Shown in pieces: positions 43,142-52,324 of a DNA stretch of 64,000 bases (positions are counted from its first letter, which is position 1; the number at the start of each line of letters is the position of its first letter). Below the pieces are notes generated by a model. That model saw only the letters and a list, made by a program, of their open reading frames with translations. It searched no databases and was not told the origin of the DNA. The stretch is taken from NCBI RefSeq assembly GCF_021190915.1, contig NZ_JAIOAP010000006.1:62001-126000 (forward strand), given 5' to 3'. This DNA is from Cohnella silvisoli (GTDB taxonomy: Bacteria > Bacillota > Bacilli > Paenibacillales > Paenibacillaceae). Made by a program: the position numbers and the translations under genes.

Positions 43142-43812
43142 GATCGCATCACGTACCCAATTCCCCGCAAGGTTTGAATATAAGTGCCTTCGCCCGTATC
43201 GTCCAGCTTCTTGCGCAAATATCTGACATATACGTCGACGACGTTCGTCTCGACTTCCGTGTCGTAGCCCCACACTTTATCCAGCAACATATCTCTGGAC
43301 AATACGACGTTGACGTTCTGCATGAATATAGCCAGCAGATCGAATTCCCGTTTCGTAAGGTCGATGATCTCGCCTGCTTTCCTGATCATTCGAGCTTGCA
43401 AGTCAAGCGTCAGGTCCAGGAAATTCAATACGGCGTTCATCTGCTCGGTATGCTCGTATCTTCGAAACAAGGCGCGCATGCGGGCGAACAGCTCTTCGAT
43501 GGCGAACGGCTTCGGAATATAGTCATCGGCACCGCAATCCAGCCCTAATACCCGATCGTTTACATTGATTCTTGCCGTTAGCATAATAATTGGGGTATTT
43601 TTAACTTTCCTTATCTTGCGGCACACGTCAAACCCGCTGATGACGGGTAACATGACATCGAGCAAGATGACATCCCAATCGTCTTCCAAAGCCCATTCAA
43701 GCCCCTTCTCGCCATCGTAGGCGACCGTAACTTCGAAATCGGCATGGGTAAGCTCCAACTCGAGAAATCTTGCGAAATTAGGCTCGTCCTCAACGATCAA
43801 TATTTTTTTCAT
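43138..43812 (-). CDS. OmpR-family response regulator (system 2)
   Basis: A 224-residue regulator with a receiver (ILIVEDEPNFARFLELELTH, phospho-Asp in VILLDVMLPVISG) and OmpR winged helix (LTKREFDLLAIFMQNVNVVL, VDVYVRYLRKKLD). The ATG at 43812 has AGGAGGTAACG ahead, and the upstream frame lacks protein character. It overlaps its kinase by four bases. A hairpin lies in its leader. Confidence 0.94.
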   Translation of the reverse strand: MKKILIVEDEPNFARFLELELTHADFEVTVAYDGEKGLEWALEDDWDVILLDVMLPVISGFDVCRKIRKVKNTPIIMLTARINVNDRVLGLDCGADDYIPKPFAIEELFARMRALFRRYEHTEQMNAVLNFLDLTLDLQARMIRKAGEIIDLTKREFDLLAIFMQNVNVVLSRDMLLDKVWGYDTEVETNVVDVYVRYLRKKLDDTGEGTYIQTLRGIGYVMRS

Positions 43813-43833
43813 CGTTACCTCCTGCTGCAAGAA

Positions 43834-43860
43834 GAGGATACTGCTGATTCCAGTATCCTC
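43834..43860 (-). terminator. Hairpin between the DUF347 gene and system 2
   Basis: GAGGATACTG (43834-43843) and CAGTATCCTC (43851-43860) pair perfectly around a 7-base loop; on the minus strand TTCTT follows. It may end the upstream transcript or act in the system 2 leader. Confidence 0.55.
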
Positions 43861-43916
43861 CTCCTTATTCTCAGGTTCAAGCATTAATTAATAATAAACT
43901 ATACACAATTAGCTTC

Positions 43917-44714
43917 TTACTTCTCGCTTGAGCTCTGGGGCGGAATCTCGTCCCTTCTCGTCTTGGTCAGGTAGATGACCAAACTCAAGATCGTTACGAG
44001 GAAGATCGCGCTGGTTACTACCGTACCCAGTCCAAGTCCGCCCTCATCGCTAGACTGGGAAAGATAGTCCCCAATCGAGGCGCCCAGAGGACGGGTCAAG
44101 ATATAGGCAATCCAAAAGGCCAGCACAGCATTCAACTTGAAGCTGTAATGGGCGACCGTAACCGCCGCGATCAGTCCGGCGAATATAAGCGCTGATACCC
44201 AGTATCCCAAATTTAGCCCTTCTGCTGCAAGGTCGCCGGCAGCGGTACCCAAGGCGAAAGTGAACAGGATGGCCAACCAGTAGAACGCTTCCCTCTTGGT
44301 CGTATAGATGGAGTGAATGGACAGTGTCTTCTGGCTCGCGTACCAAGCCACAAAGGTTACTAGCAGAGCGACGGTGAAGATGATGGTGGTCGTCTCCAGA
44401 GAAACCCCAAGATTGTCCACGAGGTTGTCGGTGACCAAAGTGCCGACAACGCTGATTAGCACGACCGCGAGCCAGTAGACCGCCGGCACGTACTTCATAG
44501 ACTTGAACTGGAAAAATAATGTGATGATCAGGAGCCCGCTCATGACATAAGTTGTGTTGGTTAAGCCCAAGTTCAGGTTTGTGTTCAGGAAGTCAGCGGC
44601 CGTCTCTCCAACCGTCGTTGCCAGAATCTTGATGATCCAGAAGAAGATCGTGACTTCCGGAACCTTGTTCAACATCTGCCGGCCTCGCGAAGTAAACGAA
44701 TTTGACGCATTCAA
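43917..44714 (-). CDS. DUF347/COG4705-type membrane protein
   Basis: A 265-residue polytopic protein with about eight hydrophobic segments and an internal repeat. Each repeat carries a Thr/Gly-rich turn with an acidic residue in a helix: TTVGETAADFL, GTLVTDNL, GTAAGDLAAE and GASIGDYLS. This is the signature of the DUF347 repeat family, of unknown function and often found near two-component systems or metal genes. Start is TTG at 44714, 9 bases after AGGGG. It precedes system 2 by 104 bases. Confidence 0.85.
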   Translation of the reverse strand: MNASNSFTSRGRQMLNKVPEVTIFFWIIKILATTVGETAADFLNTNLNLGLTNTTYVMSGLLIITLFFQFKSMKYVPAVYWLAVVLISVVGTLVTDNLVDNLGVSLETTTIIFTVALLVTFVAWYASQKTLSIHSIYTTKREAFYWLAILFTFALGTAAGDLAAEGLNLGYWVSALIFAGLIAAVTVAHYSFKLNAVLAFWIAYILTRPLGASIGDYLSQSSDEGGLGLGTVVTSAIFLVTILSLVIYLTKTRRDEIPPQSSSEK

Positions 44715-44807
44715 GTTTGATTACCCCTTCCACTTTTTGTTAGGTTGTTGTCCAACTGCAATTGAGTGTAACAGGACATTCTGTGAATATGATGAGAGAA
44801 CGCCAAC

Positions 44808-44836
44808 TTTAAAAAAACAACAGGTTGGCCTATAAT
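44808..44836 (+). promoter_or_regulatory. Predicted sigma-A promoter of the phosphoesterase gene
   Basis: A perfect TATAAT at 44831-44836 with a weak -35 (TTTAAA, 44808-44813) 17 bases upstream. CCAAC and GTTGG (44803-44828) form an inverted repeat over the spacer, a possible operator. Confidence 0.45.
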
Positions 44837-44874
44837 GAATGCGCACCGAGATTCTAATAGCGAATGGGGACCTA

Positions 44875-45792
44875 ATGATGTCGAACAACAGAAAACGTAT
44901 GCTTTTACTGCTACTTGTCCTACTATTGATTACGTCTTTCAGTATTCAGTCCCATACTTCTATTGAGGCATCTGGCAATACCAGTGCCAATGTCACTACC
45001 ACTGCCAATGTCACTACCACTGCCACTGCCAAGAAGAAATACAAAGTCGATCATATCGTCATTGTCGTCGAAGAGAATCATTCCTATCGGGAAATATTCA
45101 ATAATCCTCATGCCCCATATATGAATCAGTTGATGAAGCAAGGCGCAAACCTCATTAACCATTATGCGATTGAGCATCCAAGCCAGCCCAACTATTTGGA
45201 CTTGTTTTCCGGATCCAACCAAGGCGTTACCAACGACAAAACACCTAAACATGCTTTTAAGACAGCTAACCTCGCTTCTGAATTAATTGCCCGTGGTCTT
45301 ACCTTTGGAGGATATTCGGAGGGAATGCCGAAGATAGGTTTTACGGGACCCTATGATTTGAAAACGAACTACGCGAGAAAGCATAACCCATGGGTTAATT
45401 TCACCAATGTTCCAAGCACAGCCAATATGCCTTTTACAAGCTTTCCCAAGGATTATTCCAAATTGCCTACGGTTTCTTTCGTCATTCCGAACATGGATCA
45501 CGATATACACGACGGAACCGTAAAGGAAGCCGATAATTGGTTAAAAGAAAATTTGGACGGTTACGTCAAATGGGCGGACAAGCATAACAGCCTTCTGATC
45601 CTTACTTGGGATGAAGACGATATGAGCGCCAAGAACAAGATTCCTACAGCCATCGTCGGTCCCATGGTCAAAAAACAATCCTATAAGGTTCGTACAAATC
45701 ATTATTCCCTTCTTCGGACGATCGAAGACCTATATGGTCTTGAACCGTTAGGCAATAGCAAACAAGCGGCTCCGCTCAAAATCTGGAAATAA
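44875..45792 (+). CDS. Secreted phosphoesterase (acid phosphatase / phospholipase C-like family)
   Basis: An approximately 305-residue exported enzyme. A signal peptide (LLLLLVLLLITSFSIQSHTS) is followed by a short Thr-rich linker made of a repeated SANVTTTA motif, then the catalytic domain. VVEENHSYREIFNN is the N-terminal metal/nucleophile motif of the family, with HPSQPNYLDLFSGS and later NMDHDIHDG and LTWDEDD. It probably hydrolyses a phosphomonoester outside the cell. Two adjacent ATG codons follow GGGGA; either may be the start. Confidence 0.88.
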   Translation: MMSNNRKRMLLLLLVLLLITSFSIQSHTSIEASGNTSANVTTTANVTTTATAKKKYKVDHIVIVVEENHSYREIFNNPHAPYMNQLMKQGANLINHYAIEHPSQPNYLDLFSGSNQGVTNDKTPKHAFKTANLASELIARGLTFGGYSEGMPKIGFTGPYDLKTNYARKHNPWVNFTNVPSTANMPFTSFPKDYSKLPTVSFVIPNMDHDIHDGTVKEADNWLKENLDGYVKWADKHNSLLILTWDEDDMSAKNKIPTAIVGPMVKKQSYKVRTNHYSLLRTIEDLYGLEPLGNSKQAAPLKIWK

Positions 45793-45858
45793 CTGATTTT
45801 CTAATCATTCGTTAATGTTCACCCCGTATAGTTTTAAGAAAACTTAAGGAGCAAATAC

Positions 45859-46434
45859 ATGAACTATTCCATCTTTCAATTTCTTAATAACTTGGCCGAG
45901 CATTATGATTGGATCGACGATCTCATGGAAATATTCGCCCAAGACATCGTATGGATCATGCTGGCCGTATTAGTATGGCTTTGGTTTACCGGTAAAGAAG
46001 CTAATCAGAAGCTTGTATTTTTTTCCTTCCTGTCCGCATCCGTTGCCTTGTTAATCGCAAGCCTGATCATTTCACCGGAGGTGAACCACGCTCGGCCGTT
46101 CGTCGAACATCAGGTACACCAATTGATTCCGCATGCGGCAGATGCTTCCTTCCCAAGCGACCACGCTACTTTGGCGTTTTCCATTGCGTTTAGCTTATTG
46201 TGGGTGAAACGCAAGTTAGGTGTTGTTATGTTAGGCTTAGCAGTCTTGACTGGCATTGCAAGAGTGTATGTAGGCGTTCATTACCCAGGCGATATTGTCG
46301 GAGCAATGGCTTTATCTCTATCCACTAGCTTGATCGTTTTTCTAGTAAGAGGCTATTTGGATTCGATTCCTCTGTTCTTCATTCGGATATACCGAAAAAT
46401 AACGTCTCGGATACTCCATGTCCATGATAAATAA
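45859..46434 (+). CDS. Undecaprenyl-diphosphatase, BcrC/PAP2 family
   Basis: A 191-residue membrane protein with about five helices and the three phosphatase motifs: the arginine-proline of HARPFVE, PSDHATLAFS and RVYVGVHYPGDIVG. It recycles undecaprenyl pyrophosphate for wall synthesis and in B. subtilis (BcrC) contributes to bacitracin resistance under sigma-W and related factors. AAGGAG precedes the ATG. The last 17 bases overlap the next gene. A non-homologous enzyme of the same activity (UppP) lies at 58.6 kb. Confidence 0.9.
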   Translation: MNYSIFQFLNNLAEHYDWIDDLMEIFAQDIVWIMLAVLVWLWFTGKEANQKLVFFSFLSASVALLIASLIISPEVNHARPFVEHQVHQLIPHAADASFPSDHATLAFSIAFSLLWVKRKLGVVMLGLAVLTGIARVYVGVHYPGDIVGAMALSLSTSLIVFLVRGYLDSIPLFFIRIYRKITSRILHVHDK

Positions 46435-47872
46435 AAAGGCAGCCACGCTAATCTATGCGGCTCTAACGCTCATCGTCGTCTTGTGCATGATACCTAAATA
46501 CTCTTATAACGATCCCGACACGTTCTGGCATATCGAGCTCGGCAAATATATGCTCCAGCACGGAACGGTATTGCATCATGCCATTCATACTTTCTATAAC
46601 GATCAACTGCCTTATGTTCCGCATGAATTCGGTTTTCAGCTCATTATCGCGTTATTGTACATGGCTTTCGGGTGGCCGGGCATTTACGTATTAACCGCCG
46701 TATGTCTCCTCTTGCTCGTACTCGGCTTATATCGATTAACCCGCGTTTCCCGCAAAGAAATGGGCTTGGAGCAGCACCACTCGGTGCTGTTCTTGTTCGT
46801 GCTCGCCGTAACGTGCTGCATTTATTATTATTACTTCACGACAAGGCCTCAGATGATTTCATCCGTGCTGATCGTATGGTTTTTCGTTTATCTCAGGGAA
46901 TTCCGGATGCAATCCGCGGTCAAATACTCCGTCCTTTTGGTTCTCATATCCTTGGCCGTCGCGAATATTCATGCAGGGGTTTGGCTTGTTATTGCGGTCT
47001 TCACGGGGATGGCGATCTTGGAAGCATGGGCAGAGAAAAGGTTTAGCAAGCGCAGCGTCATTACCTTCGCACTCGTTTATATCGCAGGTCTCATTAACGT
47101 AGGCGGGCTAAAGAGCATTCTATATATTCTTACCGTCACCAAAAATCATTTCAACATGCGGATCGATGAATGGCAGCCTATCAACTTCGGAGATTGGATG
47201 AATTTCCCGAGACTTATCCTGCTGCTATTTTTCATATCCATCCTTCCCTTCGTCATGCACAAGAAGCTGTTCCGATTCATGTTCATGCTTGGAATCGTGT
47301 ACTTGGGCATCTCGAGCTACAAGCAAAATTTGTTCATGTGGCTGTTTATCCCTTATTTCGCAGCGACCTTCGTGGATGTCGTCCCTTATGTTCATAAAAT
47401 TCGCATCCAATGGAGCACGGGATTAATGGCGACCTGTTTGAGTATAGCTCTCTCCCTCAATATCCTATCCGCTTTCTTATTTCCTACGAAGATCAATGAC
47501 AAGGATTATCCCGTTGAAGAAATGACGTACATATTGAAGCACACTCCGGAAGGAGTCAGACCTAAAGTGTTGGCCCGCTACGGCTCATCCGGATACGTGA
47601 TGTTCCGAGGCGGAGACATTCTATGCGACGGAAGGCAGGACCCTTTTATCACGGCGTCGTCTAAAGGGGTGTTCGGGTGGACGGCATTCGAGCGCTCAAT
47701 GAACGGATTCTCCGACTATTTGCCTGATATCGTCGCATACGACCACCCGGATTACGTCATTACGAGCAGCAATTCTTCAGGCAAGCAATTCAACAATTGG
47801 GTCGAAAAGTTTGGAAAACCCGTGTTTAAAGGCCCTTACGGCAACGTATTCCGGATCGACAAAACGAGTTAG
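46418..47872 (+). CDS. Polytopic membrane protein, GT-C-like, unknown function
   Basis: A 484-residue protein with about ten membrane helices and a C-terminal soluble domain (about 380-484). The first loop reads YSYNDPDTFWHIELGKYML, an acidic motif placed like the catalytic Asp of GT-C lipid-linked glycosyltransferases, but no family can be named with certainty. It overlaps bcrC by 17 bases and so is coupled to it; a role with polyprenyl-linked sugars is inferred. The ribosome binding site is weak. Its stop overlaps the convergent GGDEF gene stop. Confidence 0.72.
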   Translation: MSMINKKAATLIYAALTLIVVLCMIPKYSYNDPDTFWHIELGKYMLQHGTVLHHAIHTFYNDQLPYVPHEFGFQLIIALLYMAFGWPGIYVLTAVCLLLLVLGLYRLTRVSRKEMGLEQHHSVLFLFVLAVTCCIYYYYFTTRPQMISSVLIVWFFVYLREFRMQSAVKYSVLLVLISLAVANIHAGVWLVIAVFTGMAILEAWAEKRFSKRSVITFALVYIAGLINVGGLKSILYILTVTKNHFNMRIDEWQPINFGDWMNFPRLILLLFFISILPFVMHKKLFRFMFMLGIVYLGISSYKQNLFMWLFIPYFAATFVDVVPYVHKIRIQWSTGLMATCLSIALSLNILSAFLFPTKINDKDYPVEEMTYILKHTPEGVRPKVLARYGSSGYVMFRGGDILCDGRQDPFITASSKGVFGWTAFERSMNGFSDYLPDIVAYDHPDYVITSSNSSGKQFNNWVEKFGKPVFKGPYGNVFRIDKTS

Positions 47873-49464
47873 CTCGTCCGCTCCTCGAACTCTGAGCCTT
47901 TCGCGAACTCCACCCGGTTCCGACCTAAGCGTTTGGCACGATACATCGCCTCGTCCGCAAGACGGAAAAGTTGCTCGGCGTTATGGGCAACGCTCGGATA
48001 ATGCGCTACGCCGATAGAAAGCGTTACTTTGTTGTCGGTTGGGCTATCCGTTTCCGACATATATCTGCGAATTTTCTCCGCATCCTGAAGGGCGACATCG
48101 AGCTCCTCATTTGGCACCAGAACCACGAACTCCTCCCCTCCGAAGCGGCAGCACACATATCCTTCCCCTACCAGACGCTGCAGAGAGACGGACAAGAACT
48201 TCAGCACCTCGTCCCCCTTCTCGTGCCCGTATGTATCGTTCACTTGCTTGAAATGATCCAAGTCCATGACCATCATCGAAAAAGGTATCGATTGTTCGAT
48301 CCAGTGCCTAATGAATTGATCCAACGTTCGTCTGTTATAGAGTCCTGTAAGCGGGTCTGTCTGCGCTTCTTTCGATAAATTATCGAACTGGAAACGGAAG
48401 TGGCGCGCGGCGCGGCCGAATGCCCTGTGCAGCTCGTTAGCCTCATAATTCCAGGAATGAATTCGCGGAAGCCTGTCTCTGCCGCTTTGGTTCGGAGAAA
48501 GCATCGACGCGAATTGAGCCAATTTGGAGAATGGCGCCGACATCTTACCGACAAACCAATATATAATTGCAATAAAAACAAGCAACGCCGGAAGCATATA
48601 AATCACGATCTTCATAACGAGGTTGCGGGCAGACGTCAATACGATCTCCGTTGGCGTCTGGGCAACGATGCCCCAGCCCGCTTCCTTGATATAGGAGTAG
48701 CTTGTGAGCATATCCACGCCTTTCGTATTCACAATTCGCCTTGTCCCGCTTTCGCCTGCCATCAGGCTTCTTACAACTGTATTATGCGAGCCATCCTCCC
48801 CGATGCGGCTCGGGTCCGGATGGTATAACAGATGTCCGGAAGAACTTACAACATAGGCGTAAGAGCCATTAGCTTGATCAGGTACGCTCCCGAGTACGGT
48901 CTGGAAGATGTTCGTTTCATGAAGCCGAATCGAACCTCCGATGAAACCCAAATACGTTCCTTTCGCATCTTTAAGAGGTTGGCTTACCATCACGATCAGT
49001 TTATTCGTTGCCTTGCTCATGTAAGGCTCCGATACAAGGGGGCGTTGTTCCTTCAGCGCCTGCTGAGTGCCTGCGGAAGTAATCTTAGTTCCGATGTTGC
49101 TTGGTTCCGCATTAGATGCATCTACGAGAGATCCATTCCGATCGATAATGAAAACGGTGTTAAACGAGGGATTGCTACGTTGGAATAGCAACAATTGTTC
49201 GTGCAGATCGGGCCTGGTTAAATCCGTCGCCAAATACTCGCCGGTCACGGCAAGGCTTTGCTTCATATTATCGAACAGGCTATTCACCGTTTCCGAGATT
49301 TTCTCGGTATATACTTGATTTAATTGAAAGGTCATTCGGATAAGCGACTGCTTCTCGCTCCGATAAGCAATGAACGAACTAATGGTGAGCGTTGCCAATA
49401 CCGTTAATAGAACAAGCGCATTTACGGTTGATCTTAACTTAAAGCCTCTCTTTATGCGCACCAT
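47869..49464 (-). CDS. Membrane-bound diguanylate cyclase with dCache sensor
   Basis: A 531-residue protein: membrane helix at about 12-35, extracellular double-Cache-like sensor (about 40-285), second helix at about 290-315, HAMP-like linker, then GGDEF domain (about 365-531). The active-site motif is RFGGEEFVVLVP and an upstream DPLTGLYNRR is intact, so cyclase activity is expected. No clear RxxD inhibitory site is seen. It makes cyclic di-GMP, which the HD-GYP proteins in this window may degrade. The ATG at 49464 follows GGGGAG; the longer frame upstream is unlikely. Confidence 0.9.
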   Translation of the reverse strand: MVRIKRGFKLRSTVNALVLLTVLATLTISSFIAYRSEKQSLIRMTFQLNQVYTEKISETVNSLFDNMKQSLAVTGEYLATDLTRPDLHEQLLLFQRSNPSFNTVFIIDRNGSLVDASNAEPSNIGTKITSAGTQQALKEQRPLVSEPYMSKATNKLIVMVSQPLKDAKGTYLGFIGGSIRLHETNIFQTVLGSVPDQANGSYAYVVSSSGHLLYHPDPSRIGEDGSHNTVVRSLMAGESGTRRIVNTKGVDMLTSYSYIKEAGWGIVAQTPTEIVLTSARNLVMKIVIYMLPALLVFIAIIYWFVGKMSAPFSKLAQFASMLSPNQSGRDRLPRIHSWNYEANELHRAFGRAARHFRFQFDNLSKEAQTDPLTGLYNRRTLDQFIRHWIEQSIPFSMMVMDLDHFKQVNDTYGHEKGDEVLKFLSVSLQRLVGEGYVCCRFGGEEFVVLVPNEELDVALQDAEKIRRYMSETDSPTDNKVTLSIGVAHYPSVAHNAEQLFRLADEAMYRAKRLGRNRVEFAKGSEFEERTS

Positions 49465-49542
49465 GCATTCTCCCCATTTGCTCGTATTAACGTTGTATTC
49501 GACAAAAAACTGTATTTTCCTTGAATTTATCCTCACCCAAAT

Positions 49543-49593
49543 AAAAGAAAAAAGGCCTGCTCCGCCGATCGTGAAGATCTTCCGGAACAGGCC
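49543..49593 (-). terminator. Terminator of floT
   Basis: On the minus strand GGCCTGTTCCG and CGGAGCAGGCC pair with one mismatch around a longer loop and are followed by TTTTTTCTTTT. Confidence 0.85.
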
Positions 49594-49623
49594 CTCTTCC
49601 TTTTCATCGTTCTTTTTATCGGT

Positions 49624-51066
49624 CTATTTATCAGGTTCGCCCGATGTCAAATCTTTCTTCACGGCATTATCGCCTTGCGCCAGCTTGCGCAGCCATTGAT
49701 TGACGTCGACGCCGGTTAGCGCGCCTACGGTTTCCGGCATCTTGGCGAGCAAATCCGTCACATAACCGGTAACCTTGCCCGCACCGCCGTTCGGTCCGCT
49801 GCCGCCTCCATCGACGATGACGATTTTCTCCGTCTTCGATAGCGGTTCGGCAATCGCCCTGGCGATTTCCGGGAATTTCTCGATAATCAGTTCGATTACG
49901 GCTGCTTCTCCGTACTTGCGAAGCGCATCGGCGATTTTGTCTTTGGCTTCCGCTTCGGCTAATCCTTTAAGCCTGATAACATCCGCTTCCGCGGTTCCTT
50001 CGGCTCTTTCCTTGTCCGCGTTGGCATTACCCGCCAGCCTGACCGCCTCCGCTTCCGCCTTGGCTTTCGCTTCAATCTGGTAGCGATCCCCTTCGGCCCG
50101 TTGCTCCTGAGCGAAACGTTCCGCTTCGGCTTGCTTCTTCACCGTCGCCACGAGCTCCCGTTCGCGACGTTCGATTTCCTTGGCTTCGAGCTCGATCTGC
50201 TTTTCCCGTTCGATGACTTGGATTTGCATCTCTTCCGCTTTGACCGATTGCATCGTGCGCGCTTCTTGAAGCTTGTACGCTTGGTCTGCTTCGGCTTTTT
50301 TCATGTCCTGCTCCTGCTTAAACGCCGCTTTCTTCACTTCCATTGCCTTATGCGCTTCGGCGATATTCGTTTCAGCGTTAAACTCCGCTTTCTTGCCATC
50401 TTCCAACGCTTTCGATTTAGCTACCTGCTCATCGCGGAACGCATTCGCTTTGGCGATTTCGGCATCTCTCTTAACGGATGCGATCTGCGGCTGGCCAAGT
50501 GCGTCCAAATAGCCGTTCTTATCTCTTACGTCGCGAATCGTGAAGGATACGATTTGCAGTCCCATCTTATTCAGGTCGCTCGCCGCCACTTCCTGCACGT
50601 TCCTCGCGAACTCTTCGCGGTTCTTATAGACATCTTCGACGGTCATCGTGCCGAGTATAGCCCTTAAATGCCCTTCCATCGTTTGCGTCGCGATGCTTTT
50701 GAGCTCCTCGTCCGGCTTGCCGAGAAATTGCTCCGCAGCTGTAGATATCGACTCCTGGTCGCCTTTGATTTTGATTTGAGCTACGCCGTCGACCATAACG
50801 GGTACACCATGGACCGTATACACTTCCGGTGTGTGAATATCAAGCGTTTGCACCTGTAAGGATAAGAAAGAAGCGTTTTGCACGACCGGCCATACGAACG
50901 TACCTCCGGCTTTTACGATTTTCATGCCGTCCCGCGTGAGCGCCCCCGTCACGATCATCGCCTCATCGGCTTTAACGGTACGATATCTTGAAGCAAATAC
51001 GACGATCAGTAAAATAATTACGATTACGATGCCTACCGGAATATAAATCGTTGCATCCAAGTTCAA
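49624..51066 (-). CDS. floT: Flotillin-like protein FloT
   Basis: A 480-residue flotillin. An N-terminal membrane hairpin (about 5-28) precedes the PHB/SPFH domain (about 30-200). A long Ala/Glu/Lys-rich coiled coil follows (about 200-390) and a Gly-rich C-terminal part (VDGGGSGPNGGAG). Flotillins organise functional membrane microdomains and affect fluidity, sporulation signalling and secretion. It follows the NfeD-type partner by 24 bases, as in B. subtilis yuaF-floT. Transcription probably starts at the sigma-W-like promoter at 51639-51664. Confidence 0.95.
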   Translation of the reverse strand: MNLDATIYIPVGIVIVIILLIVVFASRYRTVKADEAMIVTGALTRDGMKIVKAGGTFVWPVVQNASFLSLQVQTLDIHTPEVYTVHGVPVMVDGVAQIKIKGDQESISTAAEQFLGKPDEELKSIATQTMEGHLRAILGTMTVEDVYKNREEFARNVQEVAASDLNKMGLQIVSFTIRDVRDKNGYLDALGQPQIASVKRDAEIAKANAFRDEQVAKSKALEDGKKAEFNAETNIAEAHKAMEVKKAAFKQEQDMKKAEADQAYKLQEARTMQSVKAEEMQIQVIEREKQIELEAKEIERRERELVATVKKQAEAERFAQEQRAEGDRYQIEAKAKAEAEAVRLAGNANADKERAEGTAEADVIRLKGLAEAEAKDKIADALRKYGEAAVIELIIEKFPEIARAIAEPLSKTEKIVIVDGGGSGPNGGAGKVTGYVTDLLAKMPETVGALTGVDVNQWLRKLAQGDNAVKKDLTSGEPDK

Positions 51067-51090
51067 TGAAATCTTCCTCTCTTTATGCGG

Positions 51091-51597
51091 CTAGAGTTTA
51101 ACTTTCTCCACGACGAAAGTACCAGCCATCTCGTCTACGATTCGAACTTGAGTGCCTTGCGGTATGACCGATTCCTCGATTGCCTTAGCTGGGGCGCTAT
51201 GCCTCGTTCCCCCTTGCTCGTAAACGATTTCACCTAAACGCAGCGCTTCGATCGAGGTGATTACTTTAGCCTCGTGCCCGATCATCGCCTTAGCGGATTG
51301 TGCCGTCCCTTTCTGCGCGGCATGAAGCGGTATCACGACCAAGAAGAGCACGACGGAGGACACACCCAGTCCAGCCAGAAGCGACAACCCGGCTACCGGC
51401 AGAGCCGACCAGCCGGTGCTATGAAGCAACATATACCCGATACCGCCGAATACGGTCATGAAGGTGGCAATGATAGTCGGCGATAAGAAAGGCAATTCTC
51501 CTGCATGAATTTCTAAGCCGAACACATCGCCGACGATTAGGGATAAGACGGCATAACCCGCTCCGATCGCGAACAGCACCAGCATCAATGTTTCCAC
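51091..51597 (-). CDS. NfeD-like membrane protein (YuaF type)
   Basis: A 168-residue protein: three to four membrane helices (about 1-95) and a C-terminal OB-fold domain (about 100-168, with MIGHEAKVITSIEALRLGEI and GTQVRIVDEM). This is the short NfeD partner of flotillins, matching B. subtilis YuaF in position and layout. It localises with FloT in membrane foci. AGGAGAGGGG precedes the start. It is the first gene of a two-gene unit. Confidence 0.9.
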   Translation of the reverse strand: METLMLVLFAIGAGYAVLSLIVGDVFGLEIHAGELPFLSPTIIATFMTVFGGIGYMLLHSTGWSALPVAGLSLLAGLGVSSVVLFLVVIPLHAAQKGTAQSAKAMIGHEAKVITSIEALRLGEIVYEQGGTRHSAPAKAIEESVIPQGTQVRIVDEMAGTFVVEKVKL

Positions 51598-51638
51598 ACC
51601 GCACCCCTCTCCTAAGGACTGATAATTCTAATATGTAA

Positions 51639-51664
51639 TACGTAAAATATACTGGGAAGTTTCC
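51639..51664 (-). promoter_or_regulatory. Predicted sigma-W promoter of yuaF-floT
   Basis: On the minus strand GGAAAC (51659-51664), a 16-base spacer and CGTA (51639-51642) match the sigma-W consensus TGAAAC-N16-CGTA at all but the first base. It lies 42 bases before the yuaF-type start. The orthologous B. subtilis operon is a sigma-W target. Confidence 0.7.
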
Positions 51665-51676
51665 CCTAATCTGGTG

Positions 51677-51718
51677 AAAACAAATAACCTGCTCCAAGAG
51701 GCTTTCCCGGAACAGGTT
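51677..51718 (-). terminator. Terminator of the cotJ operon
   Basis: On the minus strand AACCTGTTCC and GGAGCAGGTT pair with one G-T pair around a 13-base loop, followed by ATTTGTTTT. Confidence 0.85.
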
Positions 51719-51739
51719 ATCGTAATTTTGCAACATCGC

Positions 51740-52309
51740 CTAGTAAACCTTCTTGTGCTCACGATCCGCCTTTAGCATCTCAACAGCCTCTTTGAATCGC
51801 AAGGAATGTACGATTTCACGCTGGCGAAGGAATTTAAGGCTGTCTTGAATGTCGACGTCATCCGTATAGTCGATCAACCACTGGTAGGTCGCCCGCGCCT
51901 TCTCCTCGGCTGCAATGTCTTCATATAGGTCGGCAATAGGATCGCCTTTCGCCGCGATGTATGACGCGGTCCATGGAACTCCGGCAGCATTGTTATAGAA
52001 CATCGCACCATCATGATTAACGAAATTGGGGCCAAGTCCCGCCGCCTCCAACTGCTCGGGAGTCGCATCCTTCGTCAGCTTGTAGATCATCGTCGCGATC
52101 ATCTCGAGATGGGCGAATTCCTCCGTGCCAATGTCGGTTAGCAGCCCGATCACTTTGTCCGGTATCGTGTACCTTTGGTTCAAATAACGCAAAGCCGCAG
52201 ATAGCTCACCGTCCGCGCCGCCATATTGCTCAACCAGATACCGGGCCATTCGGGGATCGCATTTGCTTACTTTAACGGGATACTGCAGTTTTTTCTCATA
52301 TATCCACAT
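51740..52309 (-). CDS. cotJC: CotJC spore coat protein, manganese-catalase family
   Basis: A 189-residue member of the Mn-catalase family, the same length as B. subtilis CotJC. The four-helix metal-binding pattern is visible: QYGGADGELSAALRYLNQRY, GTEEFAHLEMIATMIY (Glu and His ligands), then EEKARATYQWLIDY and REIVHSLRFKEAVEML. It is an inner-coat protein and may have catalase-like activity. It closes the cotJABC unit and is followed by a terminator. Confidence 0.95.
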   Translation of the reverse strand: MWIYEKKLQYPVKVSKCDPRMARYLVEQYGGADGELSAALRYLNQRYTIPDKVIGLLTDIGTEEFAHLEMIATMIYKLTKDATPEQLEAAGLGPNFVNHDGAMFYNNAAGVPWTASYIAAKGDPIADLYEDIAAEEKARATYQWLIDYTDDVDIQDSLKFLRQREIVHSLRFKEAVEMLKADREHKKVY

Positions 52310-52324
52310 CTTCTCTCCCCCTCC

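Noticed and set aside
50101..50667. Long plus-strand frame (188 codons) opposite floT
   Set aside because: The floT coiled coil is rich in Ala, Glu and Lys codons, which leave the opposite strand open; the frame has no gene features.
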